This document shows positions 44,265 to 52,340 of a stretch of 64,000 nt of DNA, in pieces. Under the pieces are notes generated by a model. It was not told where the DNA came from. It was given only the letters and a program-made list of their open reading frames with translations, and made no database searches. The DNA lies in contig CBDDJT010000004.1 in assembly GCA_965229765.1 (NCBI GenBank), positions 620,001-684,000 on the forward strand. Direction: 5' to 3'. The position numbers were made by a program, and so were the translations under genes. Positions within the stretch are counted from its first letter, which is position 1, and every line of letters begins with the position of its first letter. Origin of the DNA: ASV31 sp965229765. GTDB taxonomy: Bacteria; Pseudomonadota; Alphaproteobacteria; Rhodobacterales; Rhodobacteraceae.

Positions 44265-45440
44265 ATGCGGATCGTCATCTTTGTTGGGAGTCTCGGAACA
44301 GGCGGCGCGGAACGGGTTGCTGTATGGCTGGCAGGCGCCCTTCAGTCGCACGGTCATGTCGTCTCTGTGCTGACGCTGGCCCCAACTGGGCAAGATGCAT
44401 ACCCAATTTCAGACGGCGTCGATCGGGCATCGATCGACAGCTTCGGTGCACACCGCGGGGTCCTTGCAAAGCTTTGGGCGACCTTGACTCGGATCCTGAG
44501 GCTTCGGCGGTATTTGCGGGCTAGGAAGGCCGACGCTGTAGTCGCGTTCATGACGCAGGAATCTGTGATGGCAATACTGGCAACGCGCGGGACGTCTGTG
44601 CGTTGCATCGTTTCGGAGCGAAACGCACCATGGCACAGAAGTGCGCCGACGGTTTGGGGGTGGGGGCGTCGCCTTTTCTACCGCCGCGCAGATGCCGTGG
44701 TGGCGCAGACCGAAGCGGTGGCTGACTGGCTTATTCGGATGACCGGAACGAAGAACACCACGATCATCCCCAACGCCGTAATCTCCACAACGATGGGGAA
44801 CGATGTTGTCGTGTCTCCTGATGCGGCGGTTCTCCCGTCAAGAAAGGTGCTTCTCGCCGTCGGTAGCAAACCTCATCAAAAGGGTTTCGACATTCTGGTT
44901 GACGTCTTCCACGAGCTTGCCGATGAACTTGCCGACTGGGATCTCGTGATCCTCGGCCTCGAGGCAGAGGGAACACGGCAGACGCCGCAGACGCGGGAAC
45001 TCGTGAAGGACATTGAGAAACGCGGCCTTTCTCGGCGCGTCTATCTTCCGGGTCGGGTGGGGAACATGCAGGACTGGTATGCACGAGCGACCATGTTCGT
45101 GCTTAGTTCTAGGTTCGAGGGGATGCCTAATGCCCTTATCGAGGCGATGGCGGCGGGAATTGCAGCTATTGCATTCGACTGCCCAACCGGCCCCGGGGAA
45201 CTCATTGCGGACGGCGAAAACGGAATTCTTGTGCCGCCTGCCGACCGGGACGGATTGCTGGCGGCGGTGCGAAACTTAGCCTGCGACCACGCCCTGAGGG
45301 CGACCATTGCAACAAGAGCGCGAGATATCTGCATTACGCATGAACCGACGCGCATCGCTTCCTTGTGGGAAGGTGCGATAACCGGAGCTACCAAGGCGGA
45401 CGCCCCAGAACATCCAGAAGATCGGCGAAGGACAGTATGA
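44265..45440 (+). CDS. GT4-family glycosyltransferase
   Basis: 391 residues. GT-B enzyme beginning IVIFVGSLGTGGAERVAVWL, with NAVISTT at the domain junction, LLAVGSKPHQKGFDIL and the C-terminal donor-site SSRFEGMPNALIEAMAAGI containing the E-x7-E pair. It probably adds a hexose or hexosamine to the lipid-linked glycan. It starts 9 bases after the preceding gene, and its stop overlaps the dehydratase start as ATGA. Confidence 0.88.
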   Translation: MRIVIFVGSLGTGGAERVAVWLAGALQSHGHVVSVLTLAPTGQDAYPISDGVDRASIDSFGAHRGVLAKLWATLTRILRLRRYLRARKADAVVAFMTQESVMAILATRGTSVRCIVSERNAPWHRSAPTVWGWGRRLFYRRADAVVAQTEAVADWLIRMTGTKNTTIIPNAVISTTMGNDVVVSPDAAVLPSRKVLLAVGSKPHQKGFDILVDVFHELADELADWDLVILGLEAEGTRQTPQTRELVKDIEKRGLSRRVYLPGRVGNMQDWYARATMFVLSSRFEGMPNALIEAMAAGIAAIAFDCPTGPGELIADGENGILVPPADRDGLLAAVRNLACDHALRATIATRARDICITHEPTRIASLWEGAITGATKADAPEHPEDRRRTV

Positions 45441-46447
45441 CCTCGAACAAGCACAAGATCCTCGTCACCGGGGCGGACGGTTTCATAGGCTCACACCTTG
45501 TCGAGACGCTGGTGCGTGACGGCCATGACGTGCGGGCCTTCGTCTACTACAACTCGTTCAATTCATGGGGCTGGCTGGACAGGGCCGCGCCCGACGTGGC
45601 CGGGCAGTTCGAGGTGGTGGCCGGCGATATCCGCGACCCGCATGGCGTGGATGCGGCGGTGGCGGGCTGCGATGCGGTGCTGCACCTGGCGGCGCTCATC
45701 GCCATTCCCTTCAGTTACCAGGCGCCTGATGCCTATGTGCAGACGAATGTCACGGGCACGCTGAACGTGCTGCAGGCGGCCCGGCGGCATGGCACCGCGC
45801 GCGTCATCTCGACCTCGACCTCCGAGGTTTACGGCACCGCGCAATTCGTCCCGATCACCGAGGATCATCCGCTGAACGCCCAGTCCCCCTATGCCGCGAC
45901 GAAGACCGCGGCGGACCAGCTGGCGCTGTCGTTCCACAAGTCCTTCGAGACACCCGTCGCGGTCCTGCGCCCCTTCAACACCTACGGGCCGCGCCAATCT
46001 GCCCGCGCGGTGATCCCCACCATCATCAGCCAGATCGCCGCCGGGGCGCGGCGGATCAAGCTGGGCGCGCTGCACCCGACCCGGGACTTCACCTATGCCG
46101 GGGACACCGCGCGCGGCTTCGTGCAGGCGATGGGCTGCGACGCGGCGATCGGCCGGGTGACCAACATCGGTTCCGGCTTCGAGATTTCCATCGGCGACAC
46201 CGCCGCCGCCATCGCCGAGGTGATGGGCGCCGAGGTCGAGATCGTGACCGACGCAGAGCGCATGCGCCCCGAGGCCAGCGAGGTGGAACGCCTGTTCGCT
46301 GGCGTCGCCGACGCCACGCGCCTCTTTGGCTGGGACCCCGAACATGGCGGCCTCGACGGCCTGAAACGCGGCATCGAAAAGACTGCCCAATGGTTCCAGG
46401 ACCCTGCGAACCTCGCCGCTTACAAGACCGATCGGTACAACGTCTGA
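45437..46447 (+). CDS. legB: NAD-dependent nucleotide-sugar 4,6-dehydratase (LegB type)
   Basis: 336 residues, extended SDR fold. NAD-binding TGADGFIGSHLVETL, STSTSEVYGTA and the catalytic SPYAATKTAAD (Tyr-x3-Lys), then RPFNTYGPRQSARAVIPTII and HPTRDFTYAGDTARGF. In the Campylobacter pathway LegB converts GDP-GlcNAc to the 4-keto-6-deoxy sugar, the first committed step to legionaminic acid. The order that follows (2-epimerase, synthase, PtmE, PtmF, cytidylyltransferase, PtmA) supports the name, though UDP-GlcNAc use cannot be excluded. Confidence 0.85.
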   Translation: MTSNKHKILVTGADGFIGSHLVETLVRDGHDVRAFVYYNSFNSWGWLDRAAPDVAGQFEVVAGDIRDPHGVDAAVAGCDAVLHLAALIAIPFSYQAPDAYVQTNVTGTLNVLQAARRHGTARVISTSTSEVYGTAQFVPITEDHPLNAQSPYAATKTAADQLALSFHKSFETPVAVLRPFNTYGPRQSARAVIPTIISQIAAGARRIKLGALHPTRDFTYAGDTARGFVQAMGCDAAIGRVTNIGSGFEISIGDTAAAIAEVMGAEVEIVTDAERMRPEASEVERLFAGVADATRLFGWDPEHGGLDGLKRGIEKTAQWFQDPANLAAYKTDRYNV

Positions 46448-46456
46448 GCGGCTGAC

Positions 46457-47590
46457 GTGAAGATCCTTGCGATCACTTCGACCCGCGCCGACTGGGGCCT
46501 TCTGGTTCCCGTGCTGGCGCTGTTGCGCGACGAGCCGGGGTTCGACCTGATGCTTGCGGTGACCGGACAGCACCTGCAGGAACCGGGGCTGGCGGCCATC
46601 GCGGCGGACGGGTTCGCGGCGGATCATGTCATTGACCTTGGACTGGGCGCCGGGGATGGCGCGGTCGAGATCGCGCGCGCGATGGGGGCAGCTACGGCCG
46701 GGATCGGGGCGGTGATCGATGCCGAGAGGCCCGACATGGTGATGGTCCTAGGTGATCGCTACGAGATCCTCGCCGCCGCCTCTGCCGCGCTGGTCAGCCG
46801 CGTGCCCATCGCGCATCTGTGCGGCGGGGACGTGACCGAGGGCGCCTTCGACGATGCCTGCCGCCACGCGATCACCAAGATGGCCAGCCTGCATTTCCCG
46901 ACGAACGCCGAGGCGCGGGACCGCATCCTGCGGATGGGCGAGGACCTGGCGCGGGTCCATCTCGTGGGCAGCACCGGGCTCGACCGGGTGCGCGCCGTCC
47001 AGCCGATGCCGCGGGACGCGTTCCTTGCCGAGGTCGGCTTGCCCGACGGGGCGCCGACGCTTCTGGTCACGGTGCATCCGGCGACGTTGGCAGAAGACCC
47101 GATCCTCGAATGCCGCGCCCTGCTGGAGGCGCTGCGGCAGATGCCTGAGGTTTCGGTTCTGGTCACCGGAAGCAACGCCGATCCGGGCGGCGCGACGATC
47201 GACGCGATGATGCAGGACTTCGTCGCGGAGCGCGCGAACGCGGCGTTCTTTCCTTCGCTGGGGTCGCTGCGCTATTTCTCGGCGCTCACGCATTGCGACG
47301 CCGTTGTCGGCAACTCCTCCAGCGGTCTCTACGAGGCGCCCAGCTTCTCGATCCCGACGGTCAACATCGGAACGCGGCAGGACGGTCGGCCCCGGGCCGC
47401 GTCGGTTCTGACCTGCGCCCCGGTGGCCCGCGACATCCGCGATGCGATCCGCGAAGCGTTGCGGCGCGGGCGATTGGCGGTCGAGAACCCGTACGGCGAC
47501 GGTCAGTCCGCCGCGCGCATCGTCGAGGTCCTGCGGGGCATCGCCGACCCCACCAGGCTGATCCGCAAGCGCTTTCAGGACGCGACATGA
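46457..47590 (+). CDS. legG: Hydrolysing nucleotide-sugar 2-epimerase (NeuC/LegG type)
   Basis: 377 residues, GTG start. GT-B-like fold of UDP-GlcNAc 2-epimerases: ITSTRADWGLLVPVLALL, TGQHLQEPG, MVMVLGDRYEILAAASAAL, IAHLCGGDVTEGAFDDACRH, HFPTNAEARDRILRMGED and C-terminal GNSSSGLYEAPSFSIPTVNIG. It removes the nucleotide while inverting C2, giving the mannosamine- or bacillosamine-like precursor that the synthase uses. ATGA overlap with the synthase gene. Confidence 0.9.
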   Translation: MKILAITSTRADWGLLVPVLALLRDEPGFDLMLAVTGQHLQEPGLAAIAADGFAADHVIDLGLGAGDGAVEIARAMGAATAGIGAVIDAERPDMVMVLGDRYEILAAASAALVSRVPIAHLCGGDVTEGAFDDACRHAITKMASLHFPTNAEARDRILRMGEDLARVHLVGSTGLDRVRAVQPMPRDAFLAEVGLPDGAPTLLVTVHPATLAEDPILECRALLEALRQMPEVSVLVTGSNADPGGATIDAMMQDFVAERANAAFFPSLGSLRYFSALTHCDAVVGNSSSGLYEAPSFSIPTVNIGTRQDGRPRAASVLTCAPVARDIRDAIREALRRGRLAVENPYGDGQSAARIVEVLRGIADPTRLIRKRFQDAT

Positions 47591-48702
47591 GACAAGCGAC
47601 ACAGATCATCGCCGAGGCCGGTGTGAACCACAACGGCGACATGGACATGGCGCTTCGGCTTGTGGATGCGGCGGCCGAGGCGGGGGCGGACATGGTCAAG
47701 TTCCAGACCTTTGACGCCAAGAAACTCGCCAACCGGAACGCGCCCAAGGCCGCCTACCAGGAGCGGACGACCGGAGGCGAGGAAACGCAGTTCGAGATGC
47801 TGCAGCGCCTTCAGCTGAGCCGCGCGGATCATGAACGCCTGATCGCGCATTGTGCCGACAGCGGGATCAGGTTCCTGTCGAGCGCCTTCGACATCGACAG
47901 CTTTCATCTGCTGAGCGACGGCTTCGGGCTGCGGCTGATGAAGCTCGGGTCAGGGGAGTTGACGAACGCGCCCTTGCTCTATGCCATTGGCCGGTCCGGG
48001 TGCGACCTGATCCTGTCGACCGGCATGGCGACACTTGCAGAGGTCGAAGAGGCGCTGGGCGTTCTGGCCTATGCCATGACCGGCGGCACCGATCCGCGCC
48101 GCGCGGCCTTTGCCGGCGCCTTGCGCGACCCGGCGGCCTGGGAGGCGCTGAAGGCCCGCGTGACACTGCTGCATTGCACCACGGAATACCCCGCGCCGAT
48201 GGCCGAAACCAACCTGCGCGCGATGGATACCCTGCGCGCGGCCTTCGGCCTGCCGGTGGGTTTCTCCGATCACACGGTGGGGCGCGTCGCCAGTGCGGCC
48301 GCGGTGGCGCGTGGCGCCGTGGTGATCGAGAAGCACATGACGCTGGATCGGTCGCTTCCGGGCCCCGACCATGCTGCGTCGATGGAGCCCGGAGAGTTCC
48401 GCGCGCTGGCCGAGGACATCCGCGCGGTTGAAGTCGCGCTTGGGACGGGGATCAAGCAACCGGGACCGGCGGAAGTGCCGAACATCGCCATAGCGCGCAA
48501 GGCACTCGTCGCGGCGCGGGACTTGCCGAAGGGCCATGAGCTGACGGCGGAAGATATCGCGGTGCGGCGACCGGGGATCGGGCCCTCGCCGATCGAGTTC
48601 TGGGATCTGGTTGGGCGTCCACTTGCGACGGCCTGCGCCGAGGGAATGCCTCTCCACGCACAATGGCAGGGAATACCGGGCTCCAAGGGGACGGCAACAT
48701 GA
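47587..48702 (+). CDS. legI: Nonulosonic acid synthase (NeuB/LegI type), copy 2
   Basis: 371 residues. IIAEAGVNHNGDMDMALRLV, GADMVKFQTFDAKKL, SGELTNAPLLYAIG, HCTTEYPAPMAETN, GFSDHTVGRVA and VIEKHMTLDRSLPGPDHAAS; a SAF domain follows (ALVAARDLPKGHELTAEDI). It condenses PEP with the epimerase product. G/C-rich codon use like the core genome, unlike the copy at 37401. It has a tighter coupling to neighbouring legionaminic genes than copy 1, so I name it legI, but paralog specificity is inferred from context. Confidence 0.88.
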   Translation: MRQATQIIAEAGVNHNGDMDMALRLVDAAAEAGADMVKFQTFDAKKLANRNAPKAAYQERTTGGEETQFEMLQRLQLSRADHERLIAHCADSGIRFLSSAFDIDSFHLLSDGFGLRLMKLGSGELTNAPLLYAIGRSGCDLILSTGMATLAEVEEALGVLAYAMTGGTDPRRAAFAGALRDPAAWEALKARVTLLHCTTEYPAPMAETNLRAMDTLRAAFGLPVGFSDHTVGRVASAAAVARGAVVIEKHMTLDRSLPGPDHAASMEPGEFRALAEDIRAVEVALGTGIKQPGPAEVPNIAIARKALVAARDLPKGHELTAEDIAVRRPGIGPSPIEFWDLVGRPLATACAEGMPLHAQWQGIPGSKGTAT

Positions 48703-49763
48703 CACGATCCCTGGACGACATCTGCGTTCGCAAAGACGCGACGCTTCGTGCCGCGGTAGCGGCCATCGACAAGGGCGCCGTCCAGATCGCTCTCGTCACG
48801 GACGAGCATGCGCGGCTTGTTGCGACCGTGACGGACGGTGACATTCGCCGAGCCCTCCTTCGCGGGCTTGATCTGGACACTCCGGTCTCAGAGGCGATGA
48901 ACAGAAGGCCCATGACGGGTCAACGGGGCGAGCCCCGGGCATCCCTTGCCGCCAAGATGCGCGACAAGGGGATTCACCAGATTCCGATCGTCGATGAACA
49001 TGGGCAGCTCGTCGACCTCGTCGTAATGGAAGACCTGTCCGGGGATAATCGGCGTCCCCAGAATGAAACCGAGGTCTTCCTGATGGCGGGCGGGCAGGGC
49101 CTTCGGCTTCGCCCGCTGACCCTGAACACGCCAAAGCCCATGCTTCCCATCGGAGGAAAGCCACTTCTCGAAGTGATCATCGAGAATTTCGCCAAGCAGG
49201 GCTTCGGCAGATTCACGATCTCGCTGAACTACCTTGGCCATGTGATCCGCGACCACTTCGGTGACGGATCGGATCACGGGGTTTCCATTTCCTATGTCGA
49301 AGAGACGCAACCGATGGGAACGGCAGGGGCGCTTTCCCTTCTTCCCGAGTTTCCGAGCCGGCCCCTTATCGTGATGAACGGCGATCTTCTGTCCAGTGTG
49401 CGCTACGAGGCCATCCTGAACTTCCACACAGAGAATGCCGCACTTGCCACGGTTTGCGCCCGTGAGCACCGAACCCAGATCCCCTATGGGGTGCTCAAGA
49501 CCGAGGGATCGAAACTGGCGGGCATCGAGGAAAAGCCGTCGATGTCTCACTACGTGAATGCCGGGATTTATGTTCTTTCTCCTGGGATCTTCGAGTTTCT
49601 GTCACCGGGACATCCGCTGGACATGCCGGAGCTGCTGCAGGCGGCGATGGATGGAGGGAAAGATGTTTCGGTCTTTCCGTTGATGGAGGACTGGATCGAC
49701 ATCGGACGACATGAGGACCTCGAGAGGGCTCGCTTGGCTCATGAAGTTGGAGAAGACGGTTGA
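48699..49763 (+). CDS. ptmE: CBS-domain sugar-1-phosphate guanylyltransferase (PtmE type)
   Basis: 354 residues. CBS pair 1-118 (VTDGDIRRALLRG, IHQIPIVDEHGQLVDLV) joined to a nucleotidyltransferase domain with FLMAGGQGLRLRPLTLNTPK (128-147), IVMNGDLL, GTAGALSLLP and DWIDIGRHEDL. In Campylobacter PtmE makes GDP-glucosamine from glucosamine-1-phosphate and has this same CBS plus transferase layout. ATGA overlap with the synthase gene upstream; downstream start overlaps as TTGA. Confidence 0.82.
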   Translation: MTRSLDDICVRKDATLRAAVAAIDKGAVQIALVTDEHARLVATVTDGDIRRALLRGLDLDTPVSEAMNRRPMTGQRGEPRASLAAKMRDKGIHQIPIVDEHGQLVDLVVMEDLSGDNRRPQNETEVFLMAGGQGLRLRPLTLNTPKPMLPIGGKPLLEVIIENFAKQGFGRFTISLNYLGHVIRDHFGDGSDHGVSISYVEETQPMGTAGALSLLPEFPSRPLIVMNGDLLSSVRYEAILNFHTENAALATVCAREHRTQIPYGVLKTEGSKLAGIEEKPSMSHYVNAGIYVLSPGIFEFLSPGHPLDMPELLQAAMDGGKDVSVFPLMEDWIDIGRHEDLERARLAHEVGEDG

Positions 49764-50689
49764 AGTCACTGGTGGTGGGCCTCGGCTCGATCGGACGCCG
49801 TCATGCCGAGGTGCTGCAAGCCCTGGGTCACGACGTTGCCGGGGTATCCAGGCGCCACAGTGGGGCCGAAAAGAGCTATGCGGATATCGTGTCCGCCCTC
49901 GACCGGTTTCGTCCGGACTACGTTGTGATCGCGACGGAAACATCCGAACACGCGGCATCGCTTCGGTTGCTGGCGGACAGCGGCTACAGCGGATCGGTCA
50001 TGGTCGAGAAGCCACTGACCGGGCCGGAACCGGCCGACGCCCTGGCGCCGATGATCTCGGGGGCGGGTTTCCGGCGGTTTGGCGTTGCCTACAATCTGCG
50101 CTTTCATCCGGTGCTCGCCGATCTGCGCGGGCGGCTTGCGGGGGCGAAGATCCACCACGTCTCGACAGCTTGTGGACAGTATCTTCCGGATTGGCGTCCC
50201 GGCCGGGATCACCGAACAGGATACTCGGCATCGCGCGGCAAGGGTGGCGGCGTGCTGCGCGATCTGAGCCACGAGATCGACTATCTCCTCTGGCTTTTCG
50301 GCCCGGTAGAGCGCGTGGCGGCTATCGGCGGCAACCTTGGCGTCCTGGACATCGAGGCGGATGAACTCTGGAGCGTTCTCCTCGGCATGTCCGCCGGGCA
50401 CGGCGCGGACCTGAAGGTGGACTATCTGCGGAAGCCTGCAGAACGCAGGATCGTCGTCTATTCGGACCGGGGCACTATGGTCGCCGATCTGATCGAAGGG
50501 ACGCTGGAGGAGAACGGAAAGTGCGATCGCATGACAGTTGAGCGCAACCGAACCTATTCCGACATGCACGTTGCGATGTTGTCTGACGATCCTTGCGATG
50601 TCTGCACGTTCGAGGACGCCCTTCGGATCGACGGATTGATTCATGCCGTCGAAACCGCCGCCGGCCAGGGCAGTTGGGTCGCGGCATGA
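49760..50689 (+). CDS. ptmF: Gfo/Idh/MocA-family oxidoreductase (PtmF type)
   Basis: 309 residues from TTG 49760 (overlaps the ptmE stop). Rossmann motif VVGLGSIGRRHAEVLQALG, MVEKPLTGPEPADAL with the lysine-proline dyad of the family, GVAYNLRFHP, and RDLSHEIDYLLWLFG. PtmF and PtmA act early in the Campylobacter GDP-linked legionaminic route, supplying the glucosamine precursor; the precise step here is by analogy. ATGA overlap with the downstream cytidylyltransferase. Confidence 0.82.
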   Translation: MKSLVVGLGSIGRRHAEVLQALGHDVAGVSRRHSGAEKSYADIVSALDRFRPDYVVIATETSEHAASLRLLADSGYSGSVMVEKPLTGPEPADALAPMISGAGFRRFGVAYNLRFHPVLADLRGRLAGAKIHHVSTACGQYLPDWRPGRDHRTGYSASRGKGGGVLRDLSHEIDYLLWLFGPVERVAAIGGNLGVLDIEADELWSVLLGMSAGHGADLKVDYLRKPAERRIVVYSDRGTMVADLIEGTLEENGKCDRMTVERNRTYSDMHVAMLSDDPCDVCTFEDALRIDGLIHAVETAAGQGSWVAA

Positions 50690-51390
50690 AGCGCCTGTGT
50701 ACAATCTGCGCGCGGGGCGGCTCGAAGGGTCTGCCGGGCAAGAACATTCGCCCGCTTCTCGGTCGGCCGCTGATCGCCTGGACGGTCGATGTCGCCCTAG
50801 AGACGGGCCTCTTCGATGCCATCGCCATCAGCAGCGACAGCGCGGACATCCTTGCCGCGGGGCGAGAGGCCGGGGCCGATATCCTTGTGGAGCGCCCCCC
50901 GGAACTGGCAAGCGATACCGCCGGAAAGTTGCCTGCGATCCAGCATTGTGTCCTTGAAGCCGAAGCGAAGGTCGGCGCGCTCTTCGATCTTGTCGTCGAC
51001 CTTGACGTGACGTCCCCGCTCCGCTTGCCCGAGGACATAACCGGCGCAGTGTCCTTGTTGGAAGGTGGCAATGCCACCAACGTCATAACGGGCAGCCCCG
51101 CCAGGCGCTCGCCATATTTCAATCTCGTCGAAAGAGACGAGGACGGTTTCGCCCGCCTGTCCAAGCCGCCGACCGAAGGTGCTGTGCTGCGCCGCCAGGA
51201 TGCCCCGGCATGTTTCGACATGAATGCCTCGATCTACGTCTGGCGGCGTGACGACCTGGTCAATCGTGGCGCTGTCTTCATGGAGCGCACCGTGCTTTAT
51301 GAGATGCCCGAAGACCGCTCGGTCGATATCGACAGCACCCTTGACTTCGAGATCGTGCGGCTGCTCCTCAAACAAAGGAAAGTAGAGTAA
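50686..51390 (+). CDS. legF: CMP-nonulosonic acid cytidylyltransferase (NeuA/LegF type), copy 2
   Basis: 234 residues. Signature CTICARGGSKGLPGKNIRPL, DLDVTSPLRLPEDITGA, FDMNASIYVW and C-terminal MPEDRSVDIDSTLDFEIV. It activates the acid for transfer. About half of the positions differ from the copy at 36682, and it has G/C-rich codons. It sits between ptmF (ATGA) and the SDR gene (TAATG), inside the legionaminic-type operon. Confidence 0.9.
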   Translation: MKRLCTICARGGSKGLPGKNIRPLLGRPLIAWTVDVALETGLFDAIAISSDSADILAAGREAGADILVERPPELASDTAGKLPAIQHCVLEAEAKVGALFDLVVDLDVTSPLRLPEDITGAVSLLEGGNATNVITGSPARRSPYFNLVERDEDGFARLSKPPTEGAVLRRQDAPACFDMNASIYVWRRDDLVNRGAVFMERTVLYEMPEDRSVDIDSTLDFEIVRLLLKQRKVE

Positions 51391-52220
51391 TGTACGCGGA
51401 TCCGCTTGCGCCCGGCGCCTATCGCGGGCTTTTCGACCTTTCCGGACGGACCGCGCTTGTGACCGGTGGAGCGGGGATACTTGGACGCCACTTCGCGGCC
51501 GCTCTTGCGGATGCCGGCGCACAAGTCGTGATCGTCGACCTTGCGGGTGCCGAGGAGATCGCAGCCAGACTTGAAGGGTATGCCGGATCGGTCCATGCAC
51601 GCACCGTCGATCTTGCTGATCCCGATGCGGTGACGGAACTCGTCGGCGAGGTCGAGGCCGTGGTCGGCTCCATCGACATCCTTCTGAACAATGCGGCGAC
51701 GAAGGGCAGCGACCTTGCGGAATTCTTCGCCTCGGTCGAGGACTACTCGCTGGACACCTGGCGCGAGATCATGTCGATCAACCTGGATGCCGCCTTTCAC
51801 GTCGCGCGCACCGTTGGGTCCGGGATGGCAGCGCGTGGCAATGGCAGCATCGTGCAGACGGCATCGATCTATGGCATCTGCGGCCCAGACCAGCGGATCT
51901 ATGAAGGGTCCGAATTCATGGGGCGGCCCATAAACACGCCCGCCGTCTATAGCGTATCGAAGGCGGGTATAGTGGGGCTCACGCGGCATCTTGCGACCTA
52001 CTGGGCCAGCGCCGGCGTGCGGGTCAACACATTGACGCCGGGCGGCGTCTCAAGCGGTCAGAACGAGGCATTCGACCGCCGCTACTCCGAGAAGGTTCCG
52101 CTTGGCCGCATGGGGCGGCCCGACGACCTCACCGGCGCCGTCCTGTTTCTTGCAAGCGATGCGTCGCGATACGTGACCGGGCAAAACCTGGTTGTCGATG
52201 GCGGGTGGAGTGTCTGGTGA
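51390..52220 (+). CDS. ptmA: Short-chain dehydrogenase/reductase (PtmA type)
   Basis: 276 residues. Classical SDR: GRTALVTGGAGILGRHFAAAL, NNAATKG, catalytic Ser in QTASIYG and YSVSKAG (Tyr-x3-Lys), then LTPGGVSSGQ, FLASDASRYVTGQNLVVDGG. Its place at the end of the leg block and overall sequence type match PtmA. The substrate in this organism is not proven. It is followed by a 120-base gap and an acyltransferase gene. Confidence 0.82.
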   Translation: MYADPLAPGAYRGLFDLSGRTALVTGGAGILGRHFAAALADAGAQVVIVDLAGAEEIAARLEGYAGSVHARTVDLADPDAVTELVGEVEAVVGSIDILLNNAATKGSDLAEFFASVEDYSLDTWREIMSINLDAAFHVARTVGSGMAARGNGSIVQTASIYGICGPDQRIYEGSEFMGRPINTPAVYSVSKAGIVGLTRHLATYWASAGVRVNTLTPGGVSSGQNEAFDRRYSEKVPLGRMGRPDDLTGAVLFLASDASRYVTGQNLVVDGGWSVW

Positions 52221-52340
52221 TCGCCTCAAGGCGCGGCCGACCGTGGCTTTGCGAATCCTGCCACTATTCTCATGGTGCGAGCGTCGTAGTCTGATGCCGC
52301 ACGTCACGTTGCAGACCCCGTCTCGGGACCACCGTATCCC

